Positions 8,391 through 17,723 of a stretch of 64,000 nucleotides of DNA are shown here, in pieces. The stretch's first letter is position 1, and each line of letters starts with the position of its first letter. Source of the stretch: Bradyrhizobium monzae (GTDB taxonomy: Bacteria > Pseudomonadota > Alphaproteobacteria > Rhizobiales > Xanthobacteraceae); assembly GCF_021458635.1 (NCBI RefSeq), contig NZ_JAIRDQ010000003.1:310001-374000 (forward strand), written 5' to 3'. The position numbers and the translations under genes are program-made. The notes under the pieces are model-generated. The model did not search any database. It was not told the origin of the DNA and was given only the letters and a program-made list of their open reading frames with translations.

Positions 8391-8839
8391 TGCTGATCAA
8401 ACTGTCGTCGTCCGCTCTGAAGCAAACGAAATGGTACGAATACGGCGTTCGCTTCCTGCTCGGCGGACTGGCGACGGTCGTCGCAGGCGCAGTGAGTGCA
8501 CGCTTTGGCGTCGCTGTCGGTGGGCTCTTCCTCGCATTACCAGCGATCTTTTGTGCCAGCGCGACGCTGATCGAAAGCCATGAGCGCCGGGCCAAGGAGA
8601 AGGCGGGTTTCAGCGGACGGAGACGCGGCCAGCAGGCGGCAGCTCTCGATGCGGCGGGTGCAGGCCTCGGAAGCATTGGCCTTGCGGCATTTGCGGCTAC
8701 CTTCTACGCCCTGGTCGCAACGAACGTGATCGGAGCATTCGCGGCCGCCATCCTGGTCTGGGCTGCCGTCTCGGTTTCGGCCTGGTCGCTGAGGCGAAAG
8801 CTTCGCATCACCTCCCACGCCACGCGGGTTGAACGCTGA
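8390..8839 (+). CDS. Second DUF3147-like membrane protein
   Basis: 149 residues. ATG 8390 shares its A with the preceding TGA stop, a tight coupling. The N-terminal half (YGVRFLLGGLATVVAGAV, then GGLFLALPAIFCASATLIES) matches the same pattern as the previous gene, with a cytoplasmic basic loop and two more helices. It is probably a diverged partner of the preceding protein, and a heteromeric membrane complex is plausible. No catalytic motif is visible. Confidence 0.68.
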   Translation: MLIKLSSSALKQTKWYEYGVRFLLGGLATVVAGAVSARFGVAVGGLFLALPAIFCASATLIESHERRAKEKAGFSGRRRGQQAAALDAAGAGLGSIGLAAFAATFYALVATNVIGAFAAAILVWAAVSVSAWSLRRKLRITSHATRVER

Positions 8840-8844
8840 GGCGA

Positions 8845-9039
8845 TCAGCGAGATACCGCAGTCTCTTCCCGCAGCATCAGGAAATCGTACATCTCGGCCG
8901 CAGTCTGCAACTGGTCGATGCGTGCGACGACGGAGTCGCGCTGATGACCGCTCGGCAGGCACGCTAGTTCGTGCTCGAGGCGTAGCCTCTGCGCGTCGAG
9001 ACGTTGTTCGAATGTGTGGGGCTCAGATCGTCTTCGCAT
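8845..9039 (-). CDS. Small helical hypothetical protein
   Basis: 64 residues, Arg/Glu/Leu-rich and likely two amphipathic helices (FEQRLDAQRLRLEHELACL; DSVVARIDQLQTAAEMYDFL). The start lies inside the 3' end of the upstream 52-residue gene (17-base overlap), so the two are probably translated from one mRNA. It converges on the DUF3147 gene with five bases between stops. Function unknown. Confidence 0.6.
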   Translation of the reverse strand: MRRRSEPHTFEQRLDAQRLRLEHELACLPSGHQRDSVVARIDQLQTAAEMYDFLMLREETAVSR

Positions 9040-9181
9040 TGTCCGTCCTCGGCGGCTGCAGGCCCGGGCTGTTGGCCCAGCGCTCGACTTGCTCGATCAC
9101 CTTCTGATGGCTGGGACGCTTCGGCTTCTGCGCCTCCGCCTCTTCGGAAAGCTTGCGAGGTAACCTGACTTCATCCGTCAT
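9023..9181 (-). CDS. Short hypothetical protein (52 residues)
   Basis: ATG at 9181 with an excellent GGGAGAT ribosome site seven bases upstream. The product is charged: Lys- and Glu-rich, with KLSEEAEAQKPKRPSHQKVI and a single Trp in EQVERWANSPG. Together with the downstream 64-residue gene it forms a two-gene unit behind an EcfG-like promoter. No domain recognised; probably a stress-responsive cytoplasmic protein by context. Confidence 0.55.
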   Translation of the reverse strand: MTDEVRLPRKLSEEAEAQKPKRPSHQKVIEQVERWANSPGLQPPRTDNAKTI

Positions 9182-9203
9182 GGCTTATCTCCCTTTCCAA
9201 AAG

Positions 9204-9228
9204 AACGCGCCATCGAGCGGGTCGTTTC
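9204..9228 (-). promoter_or_regulatory. EcfG-like promoter, leftward
   Basis: Read leftward: GAAAC (9228-9224), 16 bases, CGTT (9207-9204). It differs from the GGAAC-N16-CGTT consensus at one -35 base. It lies 23 bases before the ATG of the 52-residue gene and is back-to-back with an exact match at 9291-9315. Confidence 0.4.
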
Positions 9229-9290
9229 AATAATAACATATTGATTCTGCTAAATTATTTTACTCATTGGGCGATTGTTTCGACTCTTGT

Positions 9291-9315
9291 GGAACCGTCG
9301 CCAAATTCGTTCGTT
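9291..9315 (+). promoter_or_regulatory. EcfG-type promoter, rightward
   Basis: GGAAC (9291-9295), exactly 16 bases, CGTT (9312-9315), 40 bases before the start codon of the RHH-like gene. It sits in a clearly AT-rich stretch (about 9230-9330), as expected for a promoter in this GC-rich genome. Confidence 0.55.
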
Positions 9316-9354
9316 GAGTAAATTATTCAACCTGCACATTTTGCGTGACCGACC

Positions 9355-9603
9355 ATGAACGACCTTCGGGCCGAGCGCCTTCAAGTCATGCTCTCGCCGG
9401 AAGAGCTGGCGGCTGTTGATGATTTCCGGTTCAAACATCGCATGCCGACCCGCGCGGCCGCAGTCCGCGAGCTCCTCAAGTTCGGCCTCGCCGCTGTGGG
9501 CGTCGATGCCGGGGCCGGCGTGAAGTCGAGCAGCTTCGGCGTGTTCGGCCGCGGCCGCGACGGACATACTCAAGTCGACCCTGAGGGCGACAACGAAAAC
9601 TGA
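9355..9603 (+). CDS. Small protein with ribbon-helix-helix-like N-terminus
   Basis: 82 residues. Residues 5-48 read as a beta strand followed by two helices (ERLQVMLSPEELAAVDDFRF, then MPTRAAAVRELLKFGLAAVG), the pattern of an RHH/CopG-type DNA-binding fold. The C-terminal 30 residues are Gly/Asp-rich and probably disordered. No toxin partner is adjacent, so an antitoxin role is not supported. It may be a regulator within the general stress response, given the EcfG-type promoter in front. RHH assignment is by eye. Confidence 0.6.
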   Translation: MNDLRAERLQVMLSPEELAAVDDFRFKHRMPTRAAAVRELLKFGLAAVGVDAGAGVKSSSFGVFGRGRDGHTQVDPEGDNEN

Positions 9604-9625
9604 TCCGGATCTTTCTCCCAAAGCA

Positions 9626-9658
9626 AACGACCCCGGCACGGTGGGTGCCAGGGCCGTT
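9626..9658 (-). terminator. Hairpin terminator for the 68-residue gene
   Basis: Fourteen-position stem (9626-9639 with 9645-9658). In the leftward transcript it pairs fully, counting two G-U pairs, and is followed by a T-rich tail (TTTGCTTT). In the rightward transcript the same two positions are mismatches. It lies between the convergent genes ending at 9603 and 9744. Confidence 0.5.
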
Positions 9659-9743
9659 CTTGGAGATTGCTTCCGGAGCACCGGGGGCATGTCACCGGAA
9701 GCAATCCATCGACTCTTCGCGCCGGGATTCGTTCCTCGCGGAA

Positions 9744-9950
9744 TTAGCCAGTCGGCGCGGCGCCGGAATCGTCCGGGCTCATGCCGGAGCCCGGCGTCTT
9801 GCTGTTATCGTTCAGCTTGGGATCGCGCGTCGCCTCGCGCGATGGCGAGCCCTTCTGGTCCGTCTTGTGCACGGTCTGCGCGCGCTGTTTGTCGCGCGGC
9901 TGATCTTCCGCGCGCTTGTCCTTGACGATGCCGTGGTCGGAATGTGCCAT
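9744..9950 (-). CDS. Small hydrophilic hypothetical protein (68 residues)
   Basis: A start at 9950 with AGAGGACATC just upstream. The protein is Lys/Asp/Ser-rich, almost without hydrophobic residues (KDKRAEDQPRDKQRAQTV; DPKLNDNSKTPGSGMSPDD), so it is likely disordered. A candidate EcfG-like promoter lies about 40 bases upstream. It resembles the many small hydrophilic stress proteins of rhizobia, but I cannot name a family. Confidence 0.55.
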   Translation of the reverse strand: MAHSDHGIVKDKRAEDQPRDKQRAQTVHKTDQKGSPSREATRDPKLNDNSKTPGSGMSPDDSGAAPTG

Positions 9951-9986
9951 GATGTCCTCTCGCGTGTTTCGATGCCTCGAAGCGCT

Positions 9987-10011
9987 TACGCTCCGGTAAG
10001 TCGAATGTTCC
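9987..10011 (-). promoter_or_regulatory. Possible EcfG-like promoter
   Basis: Read leftward: GGAAC (10011-10007), 16 bases, CGTA (9990-9987), one base off the CGTT consensus. It is 37 bases before the start of the 68-residue gene. Supported mainly by the exact matches found at neighbouring genes. Confidence 0.35.
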
Positions 10012-10034
10012 GAACGTGCGAAAGGAGTGCGACG

Positions 10035-10166
10035 CTAGCTGTGCGCCGCATGCACCGCCACGGATGCGTTTTCGTGATGCATCTGCCGGACCGTCGTCAG
10101 CGTCGCGAACGCGACCGAGACGCCAAAGGCGAGCATGAGTGAGAGAAGTGCCAGACGTGGAGCCAT
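10035..10166 (-). CDS. Tiny membrane or secreted protein (43 residues)
   Basis: The ATG at 10166 has a perfect GGAGG six to ten bases upstream, the strongest reason to call it. The N-terminal half is one hydrophobic helix (LALLSLMLAFGVSVAFATL), either a membrane anchor or an uncleaved signal. The short tail is His-rich (QMHHENASVAVHAAHS), which might bind metal. No homologue recognised. Confidence 0.55.
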   Translation of the reverse strand: MAPRLALLSLMLAFGVSVAFATLTTVRQMHHENASVAVHAAHS

Positions 10167-10285
10167 CGCAAAACCTCCTTCTGGAATCGGGAAAATGAAC
10201 GCGATCGACTATTCCTGGTTATTGCTGATTGGTCGCGCCCGTTCCGTGAGCGGTCTCACACGCGGACTCACGAAAGCGAGAGCGG

Positions 10286-10480
10286 CTATGCATCTAGGTT
10301 TTGGCGGACGCGAATTTTCACCGGCGGGACTTCGCCATCGAGCCAGTCTTGCTCTTTCGCCAAGGCCGTCCAGGCATCCGCCATGCGCGAATAGCGATTA
10401 TAGGCGGGTTGCCCTGCCGAACGCTCGGCCAATTGCAGACAGTTCTCGGCGTTGTCTCTGAAGATATCAGACTGTTTCAT
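10286..10480 (-). CDS. Small conserved-type protein (64 residues)
   Basis: ATG at 10480. The sequence is helical: DIFRDNAENCLQLAERS, then YNRYSRMADAWTALAKEQDW, ending in a basic tail. The pattern RDNAENCLxLAE...AWxALAKEQDWLDG resembles the protein at 19214-19465 (YRNAADMLRKA...ALRDLAQTEAWLEG), so the two are probably distant paralogues of one small family. Function unknown. Confidence 0.6.
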   Translation of the reverse strand: MKQSDIFRDNAENCLQLAERSAGQPAYNRYSRMADAWTALAKEQDWLDGEVPPVKIRVRQNLDA

Positions 10481-10576
10481 GGATAAGACGTGGGCATGGA
10501 ACCTGCGCCCCGCAACCGCCCTTACAGGATCGTAACCTCCGCCGGAACTTCGCACGCCACAGGCCATTGGATAGTC

Positions 10577-11089
10577 ATGCGGATATTTGTCGCGATCGTC
10601 CTCGCCTTCGTCAGCACTGCAGCTCTTGCCGACAGCACGGGCGAGCAGGTGCGCGGTGATCGCGCGCCCGACGCAACGGACGTCATCAGCGGCCTCTACG
10701 CCTTCAGCCGCTTCCAGCACGGTCTGCTGGAGAGCACCGACCTGAAGGGCAATGCGGAGGTCAAGAACCTCGCTGCGCTGCGCGACGAAGAGGCGGCCAA
10801 GCGGGACAAGGCGCTCAAGGAGATTCAGGACGCCATCGGCGCCGAGCCGCGCGTGAGCAAGGCAAAATCGGCCGGCATCAGCCTTGCCCAACCCGATGAT
10901 ACGGACGGGCCGGCCTATGTCAGAAGTTTCTATGCCGCACAGATTCCCGAATATGAATCCGCGATTGCCCTGCTCGAGCGCTATCTGAGGACGCCCGACA
11001 ATCCCGCACTCGCTGTTTTCGCCCACGAGCACCTGCCGGTGCTGCGCGCGCAGTTGAAGGATGCCGAACGTACCATGGCTGACAAGTAG
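10577..11089 (+). CDS. Secreted DUF4142-like protein
   Basis: 170 residues from ATG 10577, chosen because a clean signal peptide starts there (MRIFVAIVLAFVSTAALA, cleavage near ALA-DS); an upstream in-frame start would bury it. The mature protein is mostly helical and Ala/Glu/Lys-rich with ALRDEEAAKRDKALKEIQDA and a C-terminal HEHLPVLRAQLKDAE. It resembles the ferritin-like DUF4142 proteins, one of which is encoded at 61829-62362. A near-consensus EcfG motif (GGAAC-N16-CATT, 10544-10568) lies directly upstream but would leave almost no leader. Confidence 0.65.
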   Translation: MRIFVAIVLAFVSTAALADSTGEQVRGDRAPDATDVISGLYAFSRFQHGLLESTDLKGNAEVKNLAALRDEEAAKRDKALKEIQDAIGAEPRVSKAKSAGISLAQPDDTDGPAYVRSFYAAQIPEYESAIALLERYLRTPDNPALAVFAHEHLPVLRAQLKDAERTMADK

Positions 11090-11413
11090 CAGCCTACTTG
11101 TCCTCAGGGTGATGCTGCTGGCCCGCTTGGGGCACCGGCCGGCGCCCACGCCGATCCGGATCCCGACGTTCCTAAGCCGGCGGGCTGGAGTTTCCGAATT
11201 GGAACACCCCAGCCCCCTCCTAAGGGCTGACAATTTTTGAGGAATTCGATGGAACTCTCGCCAACCTCCGCAGTTGGTTTGGCCGGGCTGAGCAAAACAG
11301 GTTCCAATTCCTCGCGCCGCAACCTTGGCGCTTGATTTCGAATTTGGCTGACGCTCTATTTTGATCAGTTGCGTCACGCCGTGGATTCGGCCGACGCTTG
11401 CGGGGGAATTAGT
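11090..11413. other. Intergenic region before the poly-HAMP kinase
   Basis: About 320 bases with no convincing gene. A near-consensus stress promoter, GGAAC (11251-11255)-N16-AGTT (11272-11275), points toward the kinase gene. Nothing else recognised. Confidence 0.35.
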
Positions 11414-14400
11414 ATGAGCGACCTCGATTCCGGAACGGCATCACGCTCCGGTCGTCGCATCCCGAAACCCAAACCCAACGGCACATCGGAGCCGGATTCC
11501 CGGCCGGAATTGCTGCTTGCGCTCCAGGCCATGCGGAGCGGTGACTTCTCCGTGCGCATGAGCGGCGACTATCTCGGGATCGACGGCAAGATCGCCGATA
11601 CTTTCAACGAAATCATCGCCGCCAACCAGCGCATGGCGCAGCAGCTCGAGCTGGTCGGCCAAGTGGTGGGACGCGAAGGCAAGACCCGCCAGCGCGTAAA
11701 ATTCGGCCTCGCCTCCGGTTCCTGGGCCGACATGGAAGGCTCCGTCAACACGCTGATCGACGATCTGTTGTGGCCGACGCGCGAGGTGACCCGCGCGGTC
11801 GCAGCGGTGGCGCAGGGCGACCTGCTCCAGACCGTCAAGCTCGACGTCGAGGGCCGCCCGCTCCGCGGCGAATTCCTGCAATCGGCGACCATCGTCAACA
11901 CGATGATCAAGCAGCTCGGCGTCTTCACCTCCGAGGTGACACGCGTCGCGCGCGAGGTCGGCACCGAGGGAAAACTCGGCGGCCAGGCCCAGGTGCCGGA
12001 AGTGACCGGTGTCTGGAAAGACCTGACCGAGAGCGTCAACTCGATGGCGAACAACCTCACCAACCAGGTTCGCAACATCGCCGAGGTGACGATCGCAGTG
12101 GCCAACGGCGACTTGTCCAAGAAGATCACCGTCGACGTCCGCGGCGAGATCCTTCAGCTCAAGGAAGCCATCAACACGATGGTGGACCAGTTGCGCTCCT
12201 TCGCCTCCGAAGTGACGCGCGTCGCGCGTGAGGTCGGCACCGACGGCAAGCTCGGCGGCCAGGCCATCGTGCCCGGCGTCGCCGGCACCTGGAAGGACTT
12301 GACGGACTCCGTAAACGCGATGTGCGGCAACCTCACCGCACAGGTCCGCAACATCGCCAACGTGACGACCGCCGTGGCGCGCGGCGACTTGTCCCGCAAG
12401 ATCACAGTGGACGTGCGCGGCGAAATTCTGGAGCTGAAGGACACCATCAACACCATGGTGGACCAGTTGAACGCCTTCGCCTCCGAAGTGACGCGCGTCG
12501 CGCGCGAGGTCGGCACCGAAGGCAAACTCGGCGGCCAGGCGCAAGTGCCCGGCGTAGCCGGCACCTGGAAGGACCTGACCGACAACGTCAACTTCATGGC
12601 GTCGAACCTGACCGCACAGGTCCGCAACATCGCCGACGTCGCCACCGCCATCGCGGGCGGAGACCTCTCCAAGAAGATCACCGTGAACGTGTCGGGCGAA
12701 ATCCTTCAGCTGAAGGAAACGCTCAATACCTGCGTGGACCAGCTCAACGCCTTCGCCGGCGAAGTCACGCGCGTCGCCCGCGAGGTCGGTACCGAAGGCC
12801 GGCTCGGGGGCCAGGCCAACGTGCTCGGCGTCGCCGGCACCTGGAAGGACCTCACCGAAAGCGTCAACTCGATGGCGTCGAACCTGACCGCGCAGGTTCG
12901 CAACATCGCCGAGGTGACGACGGCGGTCGCCGGCGGCGACTTGTCGAAGAAGATCACCGTGGACACGCGCGGCGAAATCCTGGAGCTGAAGGACACCATC
13001 AACACCATGGTGGACCAGCTCAACGCCTTCGCCGGCGAAGTCACGCGCGTCGCGCGTGAGGTCGGCACCGAAGGCAAGCTCGGCGGCCAGGCCGTCGTGC
13101 GCGGCGTCGGCGGCACCTGGAAGGACTTGACCGACTCCGTCAACTCGATGGCGTCGAACCTGACCGGCCAGGTCCGCAACATCGCCGAGGTCGCGACCGC
13201 GGTCGCCAAGGGCGATTTGTCGAAGAAGATCACGGTGAACGTTTCGGGCGAAATCCTTCAGCTGAAGGAAACGCTCAACACCATGGTGGACCAGCTCAAC
13301 GCCTTCGCCGGCGAAGTGACGCGCGTGGCGCGCGAAGTCGGCACCGACGGCAAGCTCGGCGGCCAGGCCGGCGTGCCCGGCGTCGCCGGCACCTGGAAGG
13401 ATTTGACCGATTCCGTCAACTCGATGGCGGGCAACCTGACTGCCCAGGTCCGCAACATCGCCGAGGTCGCGACCGCAATCGCCGGCGGCGACCTCTCGCG
13501 CAAGATCACGGTGGACGTCCGCGGCGAGATCCTTCAGCTGAAGGACACGCTCAACACGATGGTCGACCAGCTCAACCGCTTCGCCGGTGAGGTGACGCGC
13601 GTGGCGCGCGAGGTCGGCACCGAAGGCCGGCTCGGCGGTCAGGCCAACGTGCCCGGCGTGGCCGGCACCTGGAAGGATCTGACCGATTCCGTCAACTCGA
13701 TGGCGGGCAACCTCACCGCTCAGGTCCGCAATATCGCCGAGGTCACGACCGCCGTGGCGCGCGGCGACTTGTCCCGCAAGATCACCGTGGACGTGAAAGG
13801 CGAAATCCTCGAGCTGAAGAACACCATCAACACCATGGTGGACCAGCTCAACGCTTTCGCCGGCGAGGTGACGCGCGTCGCCCGCGAAGTCGGTACCGAA
13901 GGCAAGCTCGGCGGCCAGGCCGAAGTGTCCGGCGTCGCCGGCACCTGGAAGGACCTCACCGACAACGTCAACTTCATGGCCTCGAACCTCACGGCTCAGG
14001 TCCGCAACATCGCCGAGGTCGCGACCGCGATCGCCGGCGGCGATTTGTCGAAGAAGATCACGGTGGACGTGCGCGGCGAGATCCTGCTGCTCAAGGACAC
14101 CTTGAACACGATGGTGGAGCAGCTCCGCTCCTTCGCGGCCGAAGTGACGCGCGTGGCGCGCGAGGTCGGCACCGAAGGCCGGCTCGGCGGTCAGGCGGTC
14201 GTGCCCGGCGTCGGCGGCACCTGGAAGGACCTGACCGACAACGTCAACCTGCTCGCGGCCAACCTCACCACGCAGGTTCGCAACATCGCCGAAGTGACCA
14301 CGGCGGTCGCACGCGGCGACTTGTCTCGCAAGATCACCGTGGACGTGAAGGGCGAAATCCTCGAGCTCAAGAACACCATCAACACCATGGTGGACCAGCT

Positions 14401-17400
14401 CAACGCGTTCGCCGGCGAAGTCACCCGCGTTGCGCGCGAGGTCGGCACCGAAGGCGAGCTCGGTGGTCAGGCCCAGGTGCCCGGTGTGGCCGGCACCTGG
14501 AAGGACCTCACCGACACCGTCAACTTCATGGCGGCGAACCTGACCGAGCAGGTCCGCGGCATCGTCAAGGTGGTGACCGCGGTCGCCAACGGCGACCTCA
14601 AACAAAATCTCACCGTGAAGTCGAAGGGCGAGGTCGCGGCACTCGCCGATACCATCAACAACATGACGGAGACGCTCGCGACCTTCGCCGACCAGGTGAC
14701 GTCGGTGGCGCGCGAGGTCGGCGTCGAAGGCCGGCTGGGTGGTCAAGCCGACGTGCCCGGCGCCGCCGGCACCTGGAAGGACCTTACCGGCAACGTCAAC
14801 CTGCTCGCGGCCAACCTCACCTCGCAGGTGCGCGCGATCGCGGAGGTGGCAACTGCCGTGACCAAGGGCGATTTGACGCGGTCGATTCAGGTCGACGCCC
14901 GCGGCGAAGTGGCCGAGCTCAAAGACAACATCAACACGATGATCACGAACCTCCGTCTGACGACGGATGTGAACACCGAGCAGGACTGGCTGAAGACCAA
15001 CCTTGCCAAGTTCACCAACATGCTTCAGGGCCAGCGCGATCTCGCGACCGTCGGCCGGCTGCTGCTGACAGAGCTGTCGCCGCTGGTCAACGCACATACC
15101 GGCGTGATCTACCGGGTCGAGAACGAGGACAATCCGCAACTCCTCTTGCTTGCCTCCTATGCCGGCGACGGCGTCTATCCCTATCAGCGCGTGCTTCCGT
15201 TCGGCGACGGCCTGATCGGCCAATGTGCAATCGACCGGCGCCCGCGCGTGGTCTCCGATATTCCCGCCGACGTGGTGCCGATCAACTCGGCGCTGCTTCG
15301 CGTCGCGCCGAAGAACCTCGTGGTGCTGCCCGTGCTGTTCGAGGGCCAGGTCAAGGCGGTGATCGAGCTCGCCTCGCTCGCCTCGTTCACGACCTCGCAG
15401 ATGACGTTCCTGGAGCAGCTCACCGATTCCATCGGCATCGTGCTCAATTCGATCGAAGCGACGATGCAGACCGAAGGCCTGCTCAAGCAGTCGCAGCAGC
15501 TCGCCGGCGAGCTGCAGACGCAGCAGCGCGAGTTGCAGCAGACCAACGACCAGCTCGAGCAGAAGGCGCAGCAGCTCGCCGAGCGCAACGTCGAGGTCGA
15601 GCGCAAGAATCAGGAAATCGAGCAGGCGCGCCGCGCGCTTGAGGAAAAGGCAACCGAGCTCGCGCTGACCTCGAAGTACAAGTCGGAATTCCTGGCCAAT
15701 ATGAGCCACGAGCTGCGCACGCCGCTGAACTCGATCCTGATTCTCGGACAGCAGCTCACCGACAATCCCGATGGCAACCTCACGGGCAAACAGGTCGAAT
15801 TCGCGCGCACCATCCACGGTGCCGGCACCGACCTCCTGAACCTCATCAGCGACATTCTCGATCTCTCCAAGATCGAGTCCGGCACGGTGACAGTGGACGC
15901 CGAGGAAATCCTCACCGCCAACCTGCTCGAGACGGTTGGACGCCCGTTCCGGCATGAAGCGGAGAACCGCAATCTGTCGTTCAAGATCGACGTCGATCCG
16001 AATCTCGCACGCAGCATCGTCACCGACTCCAAGCGTCTGCAACAGGTGCTGAAGAACCTGCTCTCCAACGCCTTCAAGTTCACCGGTGAAGGCGAAGTGC
16101 GGCTGCAGGTCGCCGGCGCGCTCGGCGGTTGGGGCACGGATCATCCCGTGCTGAACTCCGCGCCGGCCGTGATCGCCTTCGAGGTCTCCGATACCGGCAT
16201 CGGCATTCCCCTCGAGAAGCAGAAGCTGATCTTCGAGGCGTTCCAGCAGGCGGACGCCGGCACCAGCCGCAAATACGGCGGCACTGGCCTTGGCCTCGCC
16301 ATCAGCCGCGAACTGGCGAGTCTGCTCGGCGGCGAAATCCACCTTCGCAGTGCCCCGGGCAAGGGCTCGACCTTCACGCTGTATCTGCCGCTGAAATACT
16401 CCGGCCCGACGCTGGCGCCGCGCGCAGCACCAGCGCCGCAACAGTACAACCAGCCGCCGGCACTCCAGCCGGTCGCGCCAGAACAGCAGCGCGTCATCGA
16501 GCAGCTGCCCGACGACCGGCTCAATCTCGAACCCGGCGACAGCATCCTGCTCATCGTCGAGGACGATCCGCATTATGCGCGTATTCTGGTTGATCTCGCT
16601 CGCGACAAGGGTTTCAAGGTCCTGGTCGCGGCGCAGGGCGCGGAGGCGCTCGAACTCGCAAAACAGTATCAGCCGAGGGCCGTCTCACTCGACGTGTTTC
16701 TGCCCGACATGCTCGGCTGGACTGTGCTGAGCCAGCTCAAGCACAACCCGCTGACGCGCCACATTCCCGTGCAGATCATCACGCTCGACGAAGACCGGCA
16801 GCACGCACTCGCCCGCGGCGCCTTTTCCTTCGTCAACAAGCCGACGACCACCGAAGGTGTCGCCGCCGCGCTGACGCAGATCAAGGAATACGCGCGACCG
16901 CGGCGCAAGCGGCTCCTGATCGTCGAGGACAACGAGGCCGAGCAGCTGTCGATCCGCGAACTGCTGCATCACGACGACATCGAAATCGTGACCAGCGACA
17001 CCGGTGCCGGTGCGCTGTCGACTCTGCGCGAAGCGCCCTGCGACTGCGTGGTGCTCGACCTCCGGCTGCCCGATATGAGTGGCTTCGAGGTGCTGGAGCA
17101 GATCCGTCGCGACGACACATTGTCGAACGTTCCGGTGGTGGTGTTCACCGGCCGCGAGCTCTCCGCGGAAGAGGATGCGGAACTTCACACCATGGCGCGT
17201 AGCATCGTGGTCAAGGGTGTGGAGTCACCCGAACGCCTGCTCGACGAGACTGCGTTGTTCCTGCATCGCGTGATCACCGAGCTGCCGGTCGAGAAGCAGC
17301 GCATGCTGGAGAAGCTCAACAGTTCCGACGAGGATTTGATCGGCAAGACCGCGTTGCTGGTCGACGACGACGCCCGCAACATCTTCGCGCTGTCGAGCGT

Positions 17401-17710
17401 GCTGGAGCGACGCGGCATGAAAGTGCTGACGGCGACCACCGGCCGCGAGGCGGTGACGCTGGTCGAGTCCAACCCGGAAATCGCCATCGTGCTGATGGAC
17501 ATCATGATGCCGCAGATGGATGGCTATCAGACCATCGGCGTGATCCGGGAGAACCCGGCCTTCCTGCGCCTGCCGATCATCGCGCTGACGGCGAAGGCAA
17601 TGAAGGGCGACCGCGAGAAATGCCTGGAAGCCGGCGCGTCCGACTACCTCGCCAAACCCGTCAACACCGATCAATTGCTGCTTGCGATCCGCATGTGGCT
17701 GCACCGCTGA
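11414..17710 (+). CDS. Giant soluble poly-HAMP hybrid histidine kinase with three receivers
   Basis: 2,098 residues from ATG 11414 behind CGGGGGAA. No membrane helix or signal is present, so it is cytoplasmic. Residues 1-1180 are about 13 consecutive di-HAMP units, each pairing a canonical HAMP ([19 protein letters not shown]) with a divergent one ([15 protein letters not shown]). A GAF domain follows (about 1205-1350), then a Gln/Glu-rich coiled coil (1352-1415) and HisKA with HELRTP, His1432. The ATPase domain has [10 protein letters not shown] near 1548, DTGIGIP near 1593 and [10 protein letters not shown] near 1622. Three receivers carry Asp1760, Asp1882 and Asp2029. The architecture resembles group III (Nik1-type) osmosensing kinases. 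A receiver-HWE kinase gene follows after 13 bases, so a joint phosphorelay is likely. The signal is unknown. Confidence 0.92.
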   Translation: MSDLDSGTASRSGRRIPKPKPNGTSEPDSRPELLLALQAMRSGDFSVRMSGDYLGIDGKIADTFNEIIAANQRMAQQLELVGQVVGREGKTRQRVKFGLASGSWADMEGSVNTLIDDLLWPTREVTRAVAAVAQGDLLQTVKLDVEGRPLRGEFLQSATIVNTMIKQLGVFTSEVTRVAREVGTEGKLGGQAQVPEVTGVWKDLTESVNSMANNLTNQVRNIAEVTIAVANGDLSKKITVDVRGEILQLKEAINTMVDQLRSFASEVTRVAREVGTDGKLGGQAIVPGVAGTWKDLTDSVNAMCGNLTAQVRNIANVTTAVARGDLSRKITVDVRGEILELKDTINTMVDQLNAFASEVTRVAREVGTEGKLGGQAQVPGVAGTWKDLTDNVNFMASNLTAQVRNIADVATAIAGGDLSKKITVNVSGEILQLKETLNTCVDQLNAFAGEVTRVAREVGTEGRLGGQANVLGVAGTWKDLTESVNSMASNLTAQVRNIAEVTTAVAGGDLSKKITVDTRGEILELKDTINTMVDQLNAFAGEVTRVAREVGTEGKLGGQAVVRGVGGTWKDLTDSVNSMASNLTGQVRNIAEVATAVAKGDLSKKITVNVSGEILQLKETLNTMVDQLNAFAGEVTRVAREVGTDGKLGGQAGVPGVAGTWKDLTDSVNSMAGNLTAQVRNIAEVATAIAGGDLSRKITVDVRGEILQLKDTLNTMVDQLNRFAGEVTRVAREVGTEGRLGGQANVPGVAGTWKDLTDSVNSMAGNLTAQVRNIAEVTTAVARGDLSRKITVDVKGEILELKNTINTMVDQLNAFAGEVTRVAREVGTEGKLGGQAEVSGVAGTWKDLTDNVNFMASNLTAQVRNIAEVATAIAGGDLSKKITVDVRGEILLLKDTLNTMVEQLRSFAAEVTRVAREVGTEGRLGGQAVVPGVGGTWKDLTDNVNLLAANLTTQVRNIAEVTTAVARGDLSRKITVDVKGEILELKNTINTMVDQLNAFAGEVTRVAREVGTEGELGGQAQVPGVAGTWKDLTDTVNFMAANLTEQVRGIVKVVTAVANGDLKQNLTVKSKGEVAALADTINNMTETLATFADQVTSVAREVGVEGRLGGQADVPGAAGTWKDLTGNVNLLAANLTSQVRAIAEVATAVTKGDLTRSIQVDARGEVAELKDNINTMITNLRLTTDVNTEQDWLKTNLAKFTNMLQGQRDLATVGRLLLTELSPLVNAHTGVIYRVENEDNPQLLLLASYAGDGVYPYQRVLPFGDGLIGQCAIDRRPRVVSDIPADVVPINSALLRVAPKNLVVLPVLFEGQVKAVIELASLASFTTSQMTFLEQLTDSIGIVLNSIEATMQTEGLLKQSQQLAGELQTQQRELQQTNDQLEQKAQQLAERNVEVERKNQEIEQARRALEEKATELALTSKYKSEFLANMSHELRTPLNSILILGQQLTDNPDGNLTGKQVEFARTIHGAGTDLLNLISDILDLSKIESGTVTVDAEEILTANLLETVGRPFRHEAENRNLSFKIDVDPNLARSIVTDSKRLQQVLKNLLSNAFKFTGEGEVRLQVAGALGGWGTDHPVLNSAPAVIAFEVSDTGIGIPLEKQKLIFEAFQQADAGTSRKYGGTGLGLAISRELASLLGGEIHLRSAPGKGSTFTLYLPLKYSGPTLAPRAAPAPQQYNQPPALQPVAPEQQRVIEQLPDDRLNLEPGDSILLIVEDDPHYARILVDLARDKGFKVLVAAQGAEALELAKQYQPRAVSLDVFLPDMLGWTVLSQLKHNPLTRHIPVQIITLDEDRQHALARGAFSFVNKPTTTEGVAAALTQIKEYARPRRKRLLIVEDNEAEQLSIRELLHHDDIEIVTSDTGAGALSTLREAPCDCVVLDLRLPDMSGFEVLEQIRRDDTLSNVPVVVFTGRELSAEEDAELHTMARSIVVKGVESPERLLDETALFLHRVITELPVEKQRMLEKLNSSDEDLIGKTALLVDDDARNIFALSSVLERRGMKVLTATTGREAVTLVESNPEIAIVLMDIMMPQMDGYQTIGVIRENPAFLRLPIIALTAKAMKGDREKCLEAGASDYLAKPVNTDQLLLAIRMWLHR
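11777..14960 (+). repeat. Tandem 276-bp coding repeats (di-HAMP units)
   Basis: From 12053 on, the boundary AACCTCAC-type codons (Asn-Leu-Thr) recur every 276 bases exactly: 12053, 12329, and so on to 14813, which is ten intervals. Each repeat is 92 codons. Units are near-identical in protein and very similar in DNA, while the first (11777) and the last two are more diverged. High DNA identity makes expansion or contraction by recombination likely. Confidence 0.9.
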
Positions 17711-17723
17711 GTTGGATCCGCGA

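Noticed and set aside
9355..9603. Antitoxin of a toxin-antitoxin pair
   Set aside because: The N-terminus is RHH-like but no toxin gene is adjacent on either side.
13000..15000. Possible CRISPR-like array because of regular repeats
   Set aside because: Repeats are 276 bp, continuous coding sequence without unique spacers; they encode HAMP units.
11441..16573. Long leftward open frame (1,710 codons) opposite the poly-HAMP kinase
   Set aside because: It mirrors the repeats of the real kinase on the other strand; composition is a GC-rich antisense artefact with no domain, and the forward frame has complete kinase domains.
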